DNA from: Larix sibirica
Lineage: Eukaryota; Streptophyta; Pinopsida; Pinales; Pinaceae
Length of the DNA: 27,345 bases
Direction of reading: 5' to 3'
Assembly: GCA_004151065.3 (NCBI GenBank)
Contig: NWUY0300012130.1
Span: 10,233-37,577 of the forward strand
The stretch's first letter is position 1. Each line of letters begins with the position of its first letter. Below, in pieces: positions 10,752 to 21,592 of this stretch. The position numbers and the translations under genes are program-made. The notes under the pieces were generated by a model. It was not told the DNA's origin. It saw nothing but the letters and a program-made list of their open reading frames with translations, and made no database searches.

Positions 10752-10892
10752 GAGTGGGTGACTAAGGGTGGGGGAGTAAGGAGAGATGCATATATATATA
10801 TATATATAGCGAGAGTGGGTGACTAAGGGTGGGGGAGTAAGGGGAGATGCATATATATATATATATATATAGTGTGTGTGTGTGTGTGTTTG
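10752..10892. repeat. 61-bp tandem duplication with TA and GT microsatellites
   Basis: Two copies of a unit starting GAGTGGGTGACTAAGGGTGG lie at 10752 and 10813, each ending in GATGCATATATA and a TA run. The second TA run passes into (GT)n up to about 10890. The two units differ at only one or two bases. The block follows the N at 10740, so its link to the CACTA element is uncertain. Confidence 0.85.
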
Positions 10893-10954
10893 TTTGGTTG
10901 AAAATATTCATGGATCCATGTGATGTATTGGCCTATCCCCCATGGGGAATTTTT

Positions 10955-11681
10955 TGATCCCTAGGACTTCATGGCCTTCTCGAAGGTGTCAGGCGCCACC
11001 ACCTGGTTGGTCCACGTGGAATCCTCTCATTAGCCATCACTTCCAACTCATTGCCAACGACCAACTAAGCATGCGAATGCCATGTCACTAGGCCATGTAA
11101 AATTTCCAACTATGCGTATGGATGCCATGTGGTGCTCCTTGACTAGTCCACCTATGTACAGCCCTGCCACGTCACCTTCCTAGTCATCGCACAAATTGAA
11201 ACATCGCACCCATTCAATGGTTCTCGTGTCTATATGTAATTTAACCTCAGACCCTACCACATCAACCTGCTAATGTCACCTACTAACTATACCTTCCATG
11301 TCACTACAAATTCCATGGCATCCGTACGTATGACACATGGCACTTTCAAACTGGTTCAGCTGGGTTCCAAAAATGTTGAATACGAGTGACATGTTGCAGC
11401 CTGTCGTGCTACGAAATCAACATGTTGACATCATATCTATCAAGTAAGTTGTATGGATAGGCCATGTGGCAGCTTATTGTCTTACCACGTGGCGCCCTTG
11501 GTTTTCCTTTTTTTAACTATTTTGTCAAAACTTCAGAGTGCGATATCTTCTTCATATGACATCCGTTTGAGGTGATTCAAGTGTCGTTGGAAAGATATCA
11601 CAAAACCATACAAAACAATGCCATTTTTTAATATAATTTGATACTAATAATTTTCAAGCAATCATAGATCCTCTTGGATCA
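10955..11681 (-). mobile_element. LTR of a Ty3/gypsy derivative (copy A, 3' LTR)
   Basis: This 727-bp segment begins TGATCC and ends GGATCA, giving the TG...CA form with a 6-bp inverted terminus. A copy at about 70-75% identity by eye lies 2200 bp downstream in the same orientation. A pyrimidine run on the plus strand (purine on the minus strand) adjoins its inner edge, as expected for a 3' LTR of a minus-strand element. The LTR contains G-box-like CCACGTGG sites near 11005 and 11486. No clear target duplication was found. Confidence 0.6.
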
Positions 11682-11690
11682 TTCCTCCCC
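11682..11690 (-). other. Polypurine tract next to copy A
   Basis: On the minus strand this reads GGGGAGGAA directly before the TGATCC terminus. That is the position and composition of a retrotransposon polypurine tract, the primer for plus-strand DNA synthesis. Confidence 0.5.
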
Positions 11691-13153
11691 ACTAGGGAGC
11701 TTTTGGACCTACAAAAGGTTTTCATTTAGATACTAAGTAAGGGTAATGCCTCCTCACTTGACCTGTATCTATCTCTCGAACCATTTGGATCATTACAACA
11801 AATTGAATAACAATGATCAAAGCTGAAATAATGTTGTTAACGTAATCAATCATTCTCATTCTTTCACAACTTCTTCCATTCAACATTTCCACTACTAACC
11901 ATGCATAACTCATCAGTAGTTATAGTGAACACAAAGATGCTACTAAAAATGAATGAACAACTCCCATATTCTTCTTACTAGGATATTTAATATTTGCATA
12001 CAATGAATCCTCAAGTGGAAGCTTTGGAGAATCCTGAAAAACTTCATAGCTAGGAGCAAAATTAACTATTTCACTATTACTTTCAAGATCACAATTTTTG
12101 CAGACATGAGGGACACATTTTTGTTTGCATTCACAATACTTTTTAGTTTCCCTATAGTTACAATATAAATATCACTTTTGATGTGATGAGATATTACAAT
12201 ATATTTAATTCCATCTTTAATGAGATGGTACCTATTCTCCTCCCTGAAGAAAATGGCTTTCCTGTCATACAAGTAAGGGCTTCCCAATACAATACCACAT
12301 ATGTCAAGAGGAACCACATCTAGTTCAACCTCATTGACAGATTTTGAAGTGATAGCAAATCTAAGTTTATACTACCTAGTTACTTATAACTTTCAATTAT
12401 CACATACCCATATAAGAGAATAAGGTTTCTCATGAGATTTTGTTTCAAATCCTAGTTTCTTGACAATTGTTTCATGTATCAGCTTTACTTGTGAACCGGT
12501 ATCGAAAAGAGTATTAATTTTTGCATTCTTATTTATTACCCTTATATGAAAAATATCACTTCTTCCTCTTTAAGAATTAGGTGATGGAATTGAAAAGCTT
12601 GAACTAGCATGCAAATATAGTATACATTGCACTCCTACAACTATGATTTGTGTTTCATCTCTAGAGTCTGATCGAACATCATGTTGGATAGTGGCAGTGG
12701 TATTATTATCACCCTTATTATTCCAAAACTTCTTTGGTAGCAATTCAAGATGGATCTTAGAACACTTGGCCTCTTCATGTGTCCCTTCTTCAGAAAATGG
12801 GAACATGTAGACTTCTCTTTAAATCTCTTTATCGTAGTTGCTTGTTTCTTATTTCCCTTGTTCTTTCCTCACTTTTGTTGATAATGATCCATGGAGGAAT
12901 CATCCTTAACATCCTTCCCACTGGATTCAAGATGTGTATTTTATACACATACTTCATCAAAGTTAGTGGGATTAAAAAAAAGAATAGTATGACGAATAAA
13001 ACTATGCGAGCTACCAATGTTTTTTAGAAGAGTTTCTTGAGAATCTAATGAAATATTTAAAGCCAATGCTTTCTTCCTAATCTCTTTTGTAAAACTCTGC
13101 ACACTTTGCTCCTTTCCTTGCCTTAGATATTTCCATTCCATACTTTCTTTCTA
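11691..13153 (-). pseudogene. Ty3/gypsy gag-protease relic
   Basis: On the minus strand, 13141-12944 gives the capsid part of gag (WKYLRQGKEQSVQSFTKEIR, then SHSFIRHTILFFNP and FDEVCV). At about 12800-12735 lies a damaged zinc knuckle: CSHFLKKGH in one frame and EEAKCSKIHLELLPKKF in the next, with the second cysteine replaced by F. The aspartic protease follows, with catalytic DTGS at 12492-12503 (NTLFDTGSQVKLI), then VVPLDICGIVLGSPYLYDRK at about 12320. A pre-RT linker resembling SYEVFQDSPKLP lies at about 12030. Stops and a frameshift break it. Gag lacks its N-terminus because repeat copy B abuts its middle, and RT, RNase H and integrase are missing. A 63-codon frame at 11722-11913 is unassigned. 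The family is one I know from plant gag-pol polyproteins. Confidence 0.85.
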
Positions 13154-13879
13154 TGTATACACAGGCCTTCATGGCCTTCTTGAAGGTGCCACATGGCACC
13201 ACCAAGTTGGTCCACTTGGAATCCTCTTATTGGGGATCACTGCGAACTCAATGTCATCCTCCAACTAAGTGTATAGACACCATGTCACTAGGCCATGTTA
13301 ACTTTCCAAATGGGTGTACGAACGCCATGTGTTGTTCCCTAACTAATCCTCCTATGTATGGTCATACCATGTTACCTTCCCAGTCACTGTACGGTCTTCC
13401 ACGTGGAACCCTTTCAATGGTGCCACGTCTCTGTACAGAATGCCACCTCAGTTCCTACAACATCATCATACTTACATCACCCGTTGAATATACCTGCAAC
13501 ATCATTATACATATTCCACATCATCCATATGGATGACACATGGCACTTCTATACTAATCCAGTCAGTTGCCAAAAACGTTCCGAGTTACATGTGCCAGCC
13601 TATCATGATGCCATGTCGGCATGTTAATTTCATCTCTATCAAGTCAGTTGTACAAATATGTCATGTGGCATCCTGCGGGCTTTCCATGTGGCACCCATGT
13701 TTTTCCTTTTCTAACCTATTTTGCCAAAACTTCAGAGTGTGATATCTTCCTCATCCGAAGTCTATTTGAAGCGATTCAAGCATCATATGAAATCTCTCAC
13801 CGAGCCCTATGCAATGGTTTCATCTGTTTTATCATTTGAGATTGATACTTTTTAAGTTATCACAAATCCTCCTAGATTA
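13154..13879 (-). mobile_element. LTR of a Ty3/gypsy derivative (copy B, 5' side)
   Basis: This segment is collinear with 10955-11681 at a steady offset of about 2200 bp. Shared landmarks are CATGTCACTAGGCCATGT (13281), CAAAACTTCAGAGTG (13725) and TCCTCCTAGATTA at the end. It starts TGTATACACAGG and ends TA rather than CA, so the termini have mutated. Open plus-strand frames of 60-127 codons lie inside it, but the homologous copy A does not keep them, so they are not genes. No primer-binding site follows it; gag coding begins directly. Confidence 0.6.
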
Positions 13880-14934
13880 GTAATTTTAGGGTGTGAAGAA
13901 GATTGTAGGTGTAAATGAAAGAAGAAGACTTCATAAGCAGAAGAAAACATATGAATATGAGAGAATAAGACGAATGAAGAAAGAAAAATAAGAAGACAAA
14001 AGACATAGAATGAAGAAGAATACTCTAGGGAACGAACAAAATAAACAAATTGAAACACAACCTTGAATAGAAATGAAACAAGGATAAGAACAAAGAATGC
14101 AACAAGAAGCATGCAACAATGAAAGGACCGAAGAATGCAACAAAAGAAGAAAAAGAATGAACAAAGAAGACAAGGAAGGTAAATAAGTAGTATGTTGTGT
14201 TTAGTAATTGAGATGCATATAGAATAAGATCCCTAATAAGTTTTAAGATACTCTTTGATAATGTTTTTTTGATGATGTAAGCGAAGATTGTCATGGTCCT
14301 AAGTTTGTAAAAGGCTGCATTAGACTCAAATGAAATGTATTTGGAATTGTATATACTTGAGTGAAGTGATGATGATGTAAGATATGACAATGAAAGTATA
14401 CCCCCAAAATTTTTATTGTATTTATGGTTCATGGCAAGCCAAAAACCACTTGTATGATATATGAAGGTTCATTATAAGCCATAAATCACTTGTTGTAATG
14501 TTTGGTTCATGATAATTCAAAACCACTTGAGAAATGTAATGGTTGAGGGTAACCCATCAAAATCCGGGATGTATGTGTAAGCCAAAGCATACCCAAGATG
14601 ATGATTGATAAATGATGATGAAGGGCGAGTAATAGGTACAAGTATGAATAATTGTTGTTGAACCATGTACAAGAAAAATATTCATATAGAACTGATGTAT
14701 ATGGCAGCTGGAAACTCGTGTATTTTGGTGGATGGTAACTTTTTTATATTGAATTAAGCAAATATGATGTTTATATTATGCAGGTACAAGAAGCACATTG
14801 AAGCTTAAGAATGAAGAAAACTAAAGATAGAATATGAAGATAGAGCATGATGATGAAGATTGGACCAATTCAAATGACTCGTAGAAGAGACATAGAATTT
14901 AAATAATTGTATATTGAAATATCAAGTATTCATT
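13880..14934 (+). other. Non-coding internal part of a retroelement, purine-rich
   Basis: About 13890-14180 is strongly purine-rich on the plus strand (GAAGAAGA-like runs). Open frames on the opposite strand there are low-complexity products of that bias. The stretch leads to a polypurine tract and LTR at 14935, so it probably belongs to the interior of that element. No gag or pol motif was found. Confidence 0.45.
14426..14575. repeat. Minisatellite, about four units of 37-40 bp
   Basis: Units start GGTTCAT or GGTTGAG at 14426, 14466, 14504 and 14541. Each contains a form of AAGCCAAAAACCACTTG. The copies are imperfect and the last is the most diverged. Confidence 0.75.
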
Positions 14935-14943
14935 AGGGGGGAG
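14935..14943 (+). other. Polypurine tract
   Basis: AGGGGGGAG lies two bases before the TG that starts the LTR at 14946. Position and composition fit the plus-strand primer of an LTR retrotransposon. Confidence 0.6.
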
Positions 14944-14945
14944 TA

Positions 14946-15332
14946 TGAAGGAATAATTCATACATGTGATATATGATTAATGTCCAAAGTATATGGGTGC
15001 ATAATTGTAATGATGTAGACCACAAATAAAATTCTGAGTATGAGTGAAAGATGAGGATAAAGAGATAAATTAGGAATGAGGATCTCATGTATCTCATAGA
15101 GATATTTAGGGTGATATCATAGGAAATAGTTGAGGAAATTGTTGAACATAATATTTAAATAAAGCATAGTTGTTATGGTCAATTAATGTTATATAAAGGG
15201 ACCTATTGTACAAAACAAATACACCTGAGAATGGTTTGATTAAATAGAATTTTCCTCTTTGGGTGTTTCTTAGTGTAAATTCACGGTCTCCCTTGCTTAG
15301 TGTGTTATTGTTGTTGATTTTATGATCCAACA
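14946..15332 (+). mobile_element. 3' LTR of a plus-strand LTR retrotransposon
   Basis: A 387-bp segment starts TGAAGGAATAATTCATAC and ends TATGATCCAACA (TG...CA). A TATA box (TATATAAAGG) lies at about 15189-15199, and a GT-rich U5-like part follows. The purine tract before it places the element interior on the left. The bases before and after do not match as a target duplication, which fits a 3' LTR rather than a solo LTR. Copia type is my preference from size and U5 style. The matching 5' LTR is not in the window. Confidence 0.6.
15189..15199 (+). promoter_or_regulatory. LTR TATA box
   Basis: TATATAAAGG lies two thirds of the way into the 387-bp LTR, the usual place for the pol II promoter of such LTRs. 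Transcription would start about 30 bp downstream. Confidence 0.4.
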
Positions 15333-15379
15333 GGTGAAGGTTCCACTACAACCTTGTTGTTTTTCTTGAATTTTAGAAA

Positions 15380-16139
15380 GAACCGATTTCCATGAGATAT
15401 TGTAAGTTTGGTTCTGAAGGGACCACGTGGGCATACTACCCATGGCCTCATGGTCGATTGTTTTCAAAATTTGACCCCTTAGTGCAAAATTGTATTGTCT
15501 CTTATTGGGGAAAACCCTAGTTTCTGAAATCTTTGAACCAGTAAAGCTCTGGTCCATTGACCTACATTAGAGAGGAACCCTTAGCATTATTCCAATGTCA
15601 TGATTCCAATGGATTTGACGATTCATCAATTTGATCCATGATCATCATTTTATGGCCAATTGCAACTCGCCTCCTAGAAGCTTTTAGGGACACATGGTAA
15701 ATCCCTACCTAAGGAATACAATTCAAACTCAGAAGCAAAACTAAGTTCCATGAGATATTGCAAATGTGTTTAAGCAGGGTAAATATGGGAATGCTTCCCA
15801 CAATCTCATGATTGAGGTATTCCCAAAGTTGACCTCTTAGTGAAAAAGTTGCATTGCTTCTTATAGAGCAAAACCCTATTTTTTGAAATCATCAAATAAA
15901 AGGAGTTTCAAACCATGGGACCGCAAGAGAGAGGAAATCCTAGCATTATTTTGATGTCACTATTCCAATGGATTCAACGGTTTGTCGATCAGAGCCATGA
16001 CCATCATTTTATGATCAGATGTAACTCACCTCCTAGAGGTTTTTAGGGACACATGGTGAATCACTGCCTAGGGCATAGAATTGGAACTGGGAAGTAGAAC
16101 TGGGTTTCATGAGATATTTCAAGTTTTTTTGGGAAGGTC
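15380..16139. repeat. Tandem array of about 357-bp units, left part
   Basis: About two units are present. Landmarks recurring in order are CTTAGTGCAAAATTG, AAACCCTAGTTTCTG, GCATTATTCCAATGTC, ATCATTTTATGGCC, TTTTAGGGACACATGG and CCATGAGATATTG. Comparing the GACCCCTTAG landmark (15473, 15831), the period is 358 bp. The array is cut at 16139 by a 5448-bp insertion and resumes at 21588 in the same phase. In-frame stops recur inside the shared motifs, so the unit does not look coding. Confidence 0.85.
16135..16139. repeat. Target site duplication, left copy
   Basis: AGGTC immediately precedes the TGTAACATCC terminus and matches 21588-21592. Confidence 0.7.
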
Positions 16140-18596
16140 TGTAACATCCCTCCAATTTGACCCCTATTGTTATTATTTTTGTAAATGTAATTGTAAATTT
16201 TGTAAATGGCCCTGGTGAGGAGCTCAAGGCCAAGGCCCCACCAGTAAACTTTGTAAGTTTTATTATTTTTCTTTCCTAGGTCGTAATGTTATTACTACAC
16301 TTAGGAGACTTAAGTCTATGTTGCCACTAAATCCTTGAAAAAGAGAAAGAAGTCGTCTTGACGACAAGGACGATGCTAGACTTTACTATGGGTAAGAAAA
16401 CCACATACATATATATATAGTATTATAGAATAAATGTAACAATATAACATATAGAGGAAGGATAAACAAATCATACATATATATGTTTGATTATTAAAAA
16501 TATGAACCTATTTATATGTAATCTATAGATATAAAAGATAAACAAAATTGTTGGCAACAAATTAAGTATTGATTAAAATACTACTAGTATTATAATAGTT
16601 ATTATTATAGGCATCAATGATATTATTGGCTAAATAATATATTTATATACATATAAAATCTATTCCTTTCATATATATACAAATAATGTATTATTCAAAT
16701 AACCTATCATATAGATATGATATGTTTAGAAGACTCATGAAAGTGGGAAGGAGTGGATGATCTTTATTTATTCATACACCACTAAATGGTAAACGATTAT
16801 CATTAAATTCTAAGATAAAGCACATATTTGTTCTGGAGAACACCCTTGCTTGCATTAAGGGAGTTTGTCCCTGCCACGTTCCTTGACTTGTGCCGAGAAG
16901 AGATAAATGATGTTTCACTCAAGGGCATACCTCCTTTATGAACAATGCTTACTTTATTTATTCGTTATGCATATCATGGATGGAGTGGGGGAGTTACCAG
17001 TCGTGGGGAGAAAATTACCCTGAATCCAAGGGATTATGTTGAACCTATTAATTATCTACTTAGTGCTCGTCATGGCGGGAGGTTACGTAAGGGTTTAGGG
17101 GATGGAGTGCGTGGGAGGAGGAGCACGATCTCAGTGATGGCATAAAGGAGAGCTCGAGGGGATGAAGGCAGGGGAGAGATAGTGCACACTGCAGGGTCTC
17201 TAACTCACAGTTGCTGGTTTATGCACTTATATACCCTACGCATGGGAAGGGAGGGGGGTCGGTGATGATAGCTTTTTGTCGACCAGATAGGAGCCAGTTC
17301 AACCCTGCCCACAGCATGAAGGATTGAGTTCTGTGATGGAATGGGTAAGCAGTCTTCATCTACTGTGAGTTAACTAAGTTATTCAGTTGTGCTGACTTTG
17401 GTCTTAGTATACGATTAGAGATAGTGCTACTTTTTCGTAAAATTTTGTATAGATAGAAAGTACTGTAAATAAATACTTCTGGTATATGTATACATTTTAT
17501 TGAAAGTCTTTTCATTTTTGAAAACCCCTACCTGTTCCGACATCCGGACTTCGAAGTCAAGGATTTAGCAACTCCTCCTGGTCCCGTCCCAAACACTGCG
17601 TTTTTTATTGAGTGTCCATAGCTTAACAAAATTCAAGATCATCGCCTTCCATTTTAAGCACTGTCACAAATTCGTTTTAACCTGCTAAGTTATTTGAGTC
17701 AAACAAACAAGCTGGGCAATCCCCTTTAGAGATTCGATCCATGCCCATTCTTCCTTTATGGTGATAGTATTTTCTTTTAATCTTCCTTCTGTTTATGGTG
17801 GTTGTCAACGCTTGAGTATGGATATACAGATCTTCCACTAGTTAGACCTTTGCTCATATATTATCTAAAACTCATTTTCCTGCATATACCCTTTGATGGT
17901 TCTTCTTTATTTTGAATTATTTTGCAATCACGCTGAACAACGTTTATTACATTATTAAATTTTGTACAGATTACATCGCCCTTCTATTGCGCATTATTTT
18001 GTTACTTGGTCGAATGATTTTCACATCTTTATAAATTTCAGTATCCCAACCAAAAACGCGTTGGAGAATAGAGATAAGTTTTAGGACGTAATTTTACCTT
18101 CCAGCTTAGATTCACTGCAACCCGGAGTTCATGGTTGCTTGACCTTAATTTGTTTTTCCTTCTGACTTCCATTTAGCTCAGAAATGCTGCAACGAAATCT
18201 TAGATTTCTATCTTTGGGTGTGATTGCCAACGTCTTGTACATATATAATAAGCTAAATATAACCATTGTAATTACATATTCCCTTGTAGACTTATGCTAA
18301 GTGATTTATGCAGATATCACCGTCATTACATATATAAATGTTTATATGTTTATTCTTAAAAACTCATTAGGAATTACTCCACTGCGAAATATCTTATGGT
18401 GAAGACCATCCAGAGAATAATATGCATTATATATATTTATGCATAAATAGTATCTCATCATGTATAAAAGTGTAGAAGAAGTGTAGCTTATGGTTCAAGT
18501 TTAATTATTGAATACAACCATGTTTAGTTAATGTTTTCTTACATGCTATCTATTGTATCCTCTATGTAAATGTGGAACTCACTTAAGTATATATAN

Positions 18597-21551
18597 TTAT
18601 AAGTCTTAGTTTAAGCCTAGAATATTAAGAATGGTAATGTGACTAAAAACGATAAGTAACTAAATCCTTGACCATATAAATTTACCTACCAAAGACCCTC
18701 CACAAGATGGCATTAACTAAATCCTTTACGGAAAGGGGAGAAGTCAATATAAGTTGTAAGAGCCAAGATATGGCTAAAATCATCCTAAACTAGATGTCAC
18801 TTTAGTATGGCAGCTACAACTAAAAATCTACATACATACTTATTAAAGAAATGGTACTACTACTATAATCTTTTGGGTGTAATAGGCATGGATAAGTCTC
18901 TCTCTATATATAGGAGTGCGAGACGTATGATTGTAAGTGATTAACCTTATATATACACCCTTATGAGAGAAGTCTACATATGTAAAGGATAGTGGAGAAA
19001 CATCCAATATATATATACGTAAATATTCATACACCACGAAAAGCTTTAGGAGGGACTATAATATCTTGTATGAGGAGTATGTTGAATGGATTTAACATAC
19101 GAATCAATTAATATTTAATTAAGTTAATACCCCTTTTTGACAAATGGATACTCTCAAAGTTTTCCACTAAAAAGAGAAAATGATTACTTATTGGAAAGTA
19201 AGTGTATATATATATATATATATATGAAATATTATCAAACAAAGAAATGCTAAAATTAGAAATACTGTACTTCAAAAGCAATTCATAAGCATGAAAAAAA
19301 AAGATTGAAGGGATCTACATAAACATACAATATAAATGGTGTAGTGAATATTTTATGGTTGTCGTGATAGTAGTCGAATGGGTATCAAGAAGACGAATGA
19401 GTGGTAACACATTTCTTAAAACTCATACCATACGATATTAAGAGTTGAAGAAACCTTTTCTTGTTTTAAACAAAGTCTTAAACACGTAATGGAGGCTGAG
19501 AGGAATTTTAGGAAGGATGTCTCCCTAGTGGAGCACTTCCATTTGCCATATGTCTCCTTGGTGTAATTGAACACCAACCAACAAATCATAGTGAATGGTT
19601 TGCTCAGCAACTCGGTGGAGAGCGCCATTTTTCAAACCTCTGCGTGAGTATAAGTCGTAAGTTCCACTTTGTTTTTGCGTTCATGTATAGTGTCCAACCA
19701 TCTGTATGTTTGGGTAAAATGTGGTGGTTAGTATTGGTTGGGCAGAATAAAGAAACCGACTCTAGCATTCTAGTTTCCTCTACGCTCTGGGAAAAGAACT
19801 CTCGGTGGAGTTAATAGTATTTTATTGACACGTTTTTTGTTGTAATAATCCTTGTATAGTTTTCTTTCTAATTTTGTATGAACCTTGTAGGGCCAGTTCC
19901 GTTGAGGGTGGGGTTTTATTTTCTATAAATCTCTAATATGGTTCAGCTTTGCATTCGAGGAATTCGTAGAAAGATAACGTCCATATAAATTCCATTGAAG
20001 TCGCTTTCTGCCTTATTTTTCATTTTGCTATTATTTAAAGTCGCTGTGTGTCAAATAGGATTCCTAAATCGATCCCAATTGATGGATCTTTTATTCACTG
20101 CCATCCATACGAGGTTTTACCTCTATAGAAAAACGGAATACAGGTTTTTAGCTTCCCTTATACTCCGCTGTTTAAAAATGTTGATAGGCTGAGAGTAGTA
20201 CTCCGGGGGCTCAAATTCCTTTATTTTTACTCTATTAAAGATCTGCAGTGGTTTTATCTGGTTATGTTTATTTTGCTGTTTTTACACATTACTACCACGA
20301 CCCTTTTTCTTAGGATGTCTACGTTTAAATGTTGCTTATTACCTATATAGTTTCGTATACAGAGATATGCTTATATTTATCATAAGCATGGACCTAACTC
20401 TTGAAAATGGTGAGTTTCTCTATGATAAGTGATCTCGGTATCATTTGAAGGGGGTCTCTTTAATTTAAAGTTATAGTAATTATAAGAAGGTTACCCTTAG
20501 TTCTTTTCCTAGATTTACTTCTTAGTAGTAAGTAACCCTAACACCTTCGACTAAATACCTAAAGGGAAGTCACCCTTAATATAGCTTCCAAACTCAAGGA
20601 ACTTTTAAATGTATGACTAATCGTAACACTTGTTATAGATATAAAGACTTTAAGAGTAAGAGCTAGTCTTTTCCAAGACATTCGAGTATTATTAGCATAA
20701 AGAGTTGTCTTTTTATTTGTATATTGAACATTTGTTTTGGTAGACTTCCGATGTATTTGGATGCAGTGTTTTTGATATAGTATTGATGTACCTTGAGGGT
20801 GCCCTCTGCGAAAAGGGCCTTAGATATAATACAATGTACTTGCTGCAACACCTTCGTTGCATAGATTGTAACCCTATACTTGAACATTAATAAAGATATG
20901 ACTATCCTTCCTTTTGTGTAGGTAGCCCGATATTCAGGTGAACCAAGTCAACTTTGTGTCTCTTTTGTGATTTGCAACTATGGTGTTTTCAAATTTAATT
21001 AGATTGATCACTTTGTCTTATAACTTTATGTATTTCGTATGTGTTCTTTTAAACATAGATGATCTTGTTTTTGTATATCAGTATGTATGCGAAAGAAGAT
21101 AATGACGACCTTGTGATATTCCTGTAAATATGTCTCTTGATAAATCCAACATTAAGTGGTGAGACAATTCAAGAGTAAATCTAGTACTGTTATATTACAA
21201 ACTATGTTTTGACCCATACTTTTACTTTGGAGGAATGTACTGTAGATGCAAAAAGAAATAAAGAAATTAATACTACCTTTGTGTAGAAATTGGATAGGTT
21301 AAGAATTATAGAAAGGTTTATGTATGCCCCATATTTTATGTTAAAGAGAAATTAGTGTGTTTCATATCTTAGCATAAATCATCCAGACAAAAGCATGTAT
21401 GCGTCACAAGTGGAGTAATTGCAACATCATGATGATTACATAACTCACGATTTTTGTGACATCATTTTATCATATAATTATTAAAAGGGATGAATTTGTC
21501 AATCAAATATTTTCGCAATAATTAATATTAGCATTTATTACTGTATGGAAA
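18597..21551. repeat. 2.95-kb direct repeat, copy 1 (inside the solo LTR)
   Basis: From the base after the N at 18596 to 21551 this matches 24195-27150 almost perfectly, at an offset of 5598 (5599 after a 1-base indel near 20770). By eye I count about 11 substitutions and one indel. All but one fall after about 20750. Both copies carry the same 64-, 70- and 65-codon chance frames. Confidence 0.95.
19923..19931 (+). promoter_or_regulatory. Possible LTR TATA box
   Basis: CTATAAATC lies in the 3' third of the long LTR, downstream of a GT-rich stretch. It is the best TATA candidate I see there, and it is repeated at about 25521 in the second copy. The evidence is motif and position only. Confidence 0.25.
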
Positions 21552-21587
21552 AATTTTAAATTTTTATGAATTTTTGGGTTTGTGACA

Positions 21588-21592
21588 AGGTC
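21588..21592. repeat. Target site duplication, right copy
   Basis: AGGTC directly follows the TGTGACA terminus and matches 16135-16139. Confidence 0.7.

Larger units (their letters stand above)
16140..21587 (+). mobile_element. Very long solo LTR (5448 bp), probably Ty3/gypsy type
   Basis: The element begins TGTAACATCCCTCC and ends TTTGGGTTTGTGACA, with TGTNACA at both ends. It is flanked by AGGTC on both sides. I find no internal copy of either terminus, no primer-binding site and no gag or pol motif, so it reads as one LTR left by recombination. Removing it with one AGGTC restores an uninterrupted 357-bp repeat unit. A single N lies inside at 18596. The 66-codon frame at 16945-17145 and other short frames are not convincing genes. 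Very long LTRs occur in some plant gypsy lineages such as Ogre/Tat; assignment to one is only a suggestion. A non-autonomous element with an undetected structure is the alternative. Confidence 0.65.

Noticed and set aside
13153-13839. Plus-strand frames of 60-127 codons
   Set aside because: They lie inside LTR-like copy B, overlap each other, and are not kept in the homologous copy A.
13852-14432. Minus-strand frames rich in F, L and S, resembling membrane proteins
   Set aside because: They are a by-product of the purine-rich plus strand; the apparent membrane segments are low-complexity.
17240-17265. Purine-rich run that could be a polypurine tract splitting the long LTR into interior and 3' LTR
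   Set aside because: No TG terminus follows, and the TSD pairs 16140 with 21587, not this site.
18843-19628. 64- and 70-codon minus-strand frames, repeated at 24441-25226
   Set aside because: No motif; duplicated only because the DNA is duplicated.
19995-20192. 65-codon frame with a signal-peptide-like start, downstream of a TATA-like site and present in both long-repeat copies
   Set aside because: It begins at TTG, not ATG, and its conservation only reflects the near-identity of the two repeat copies.
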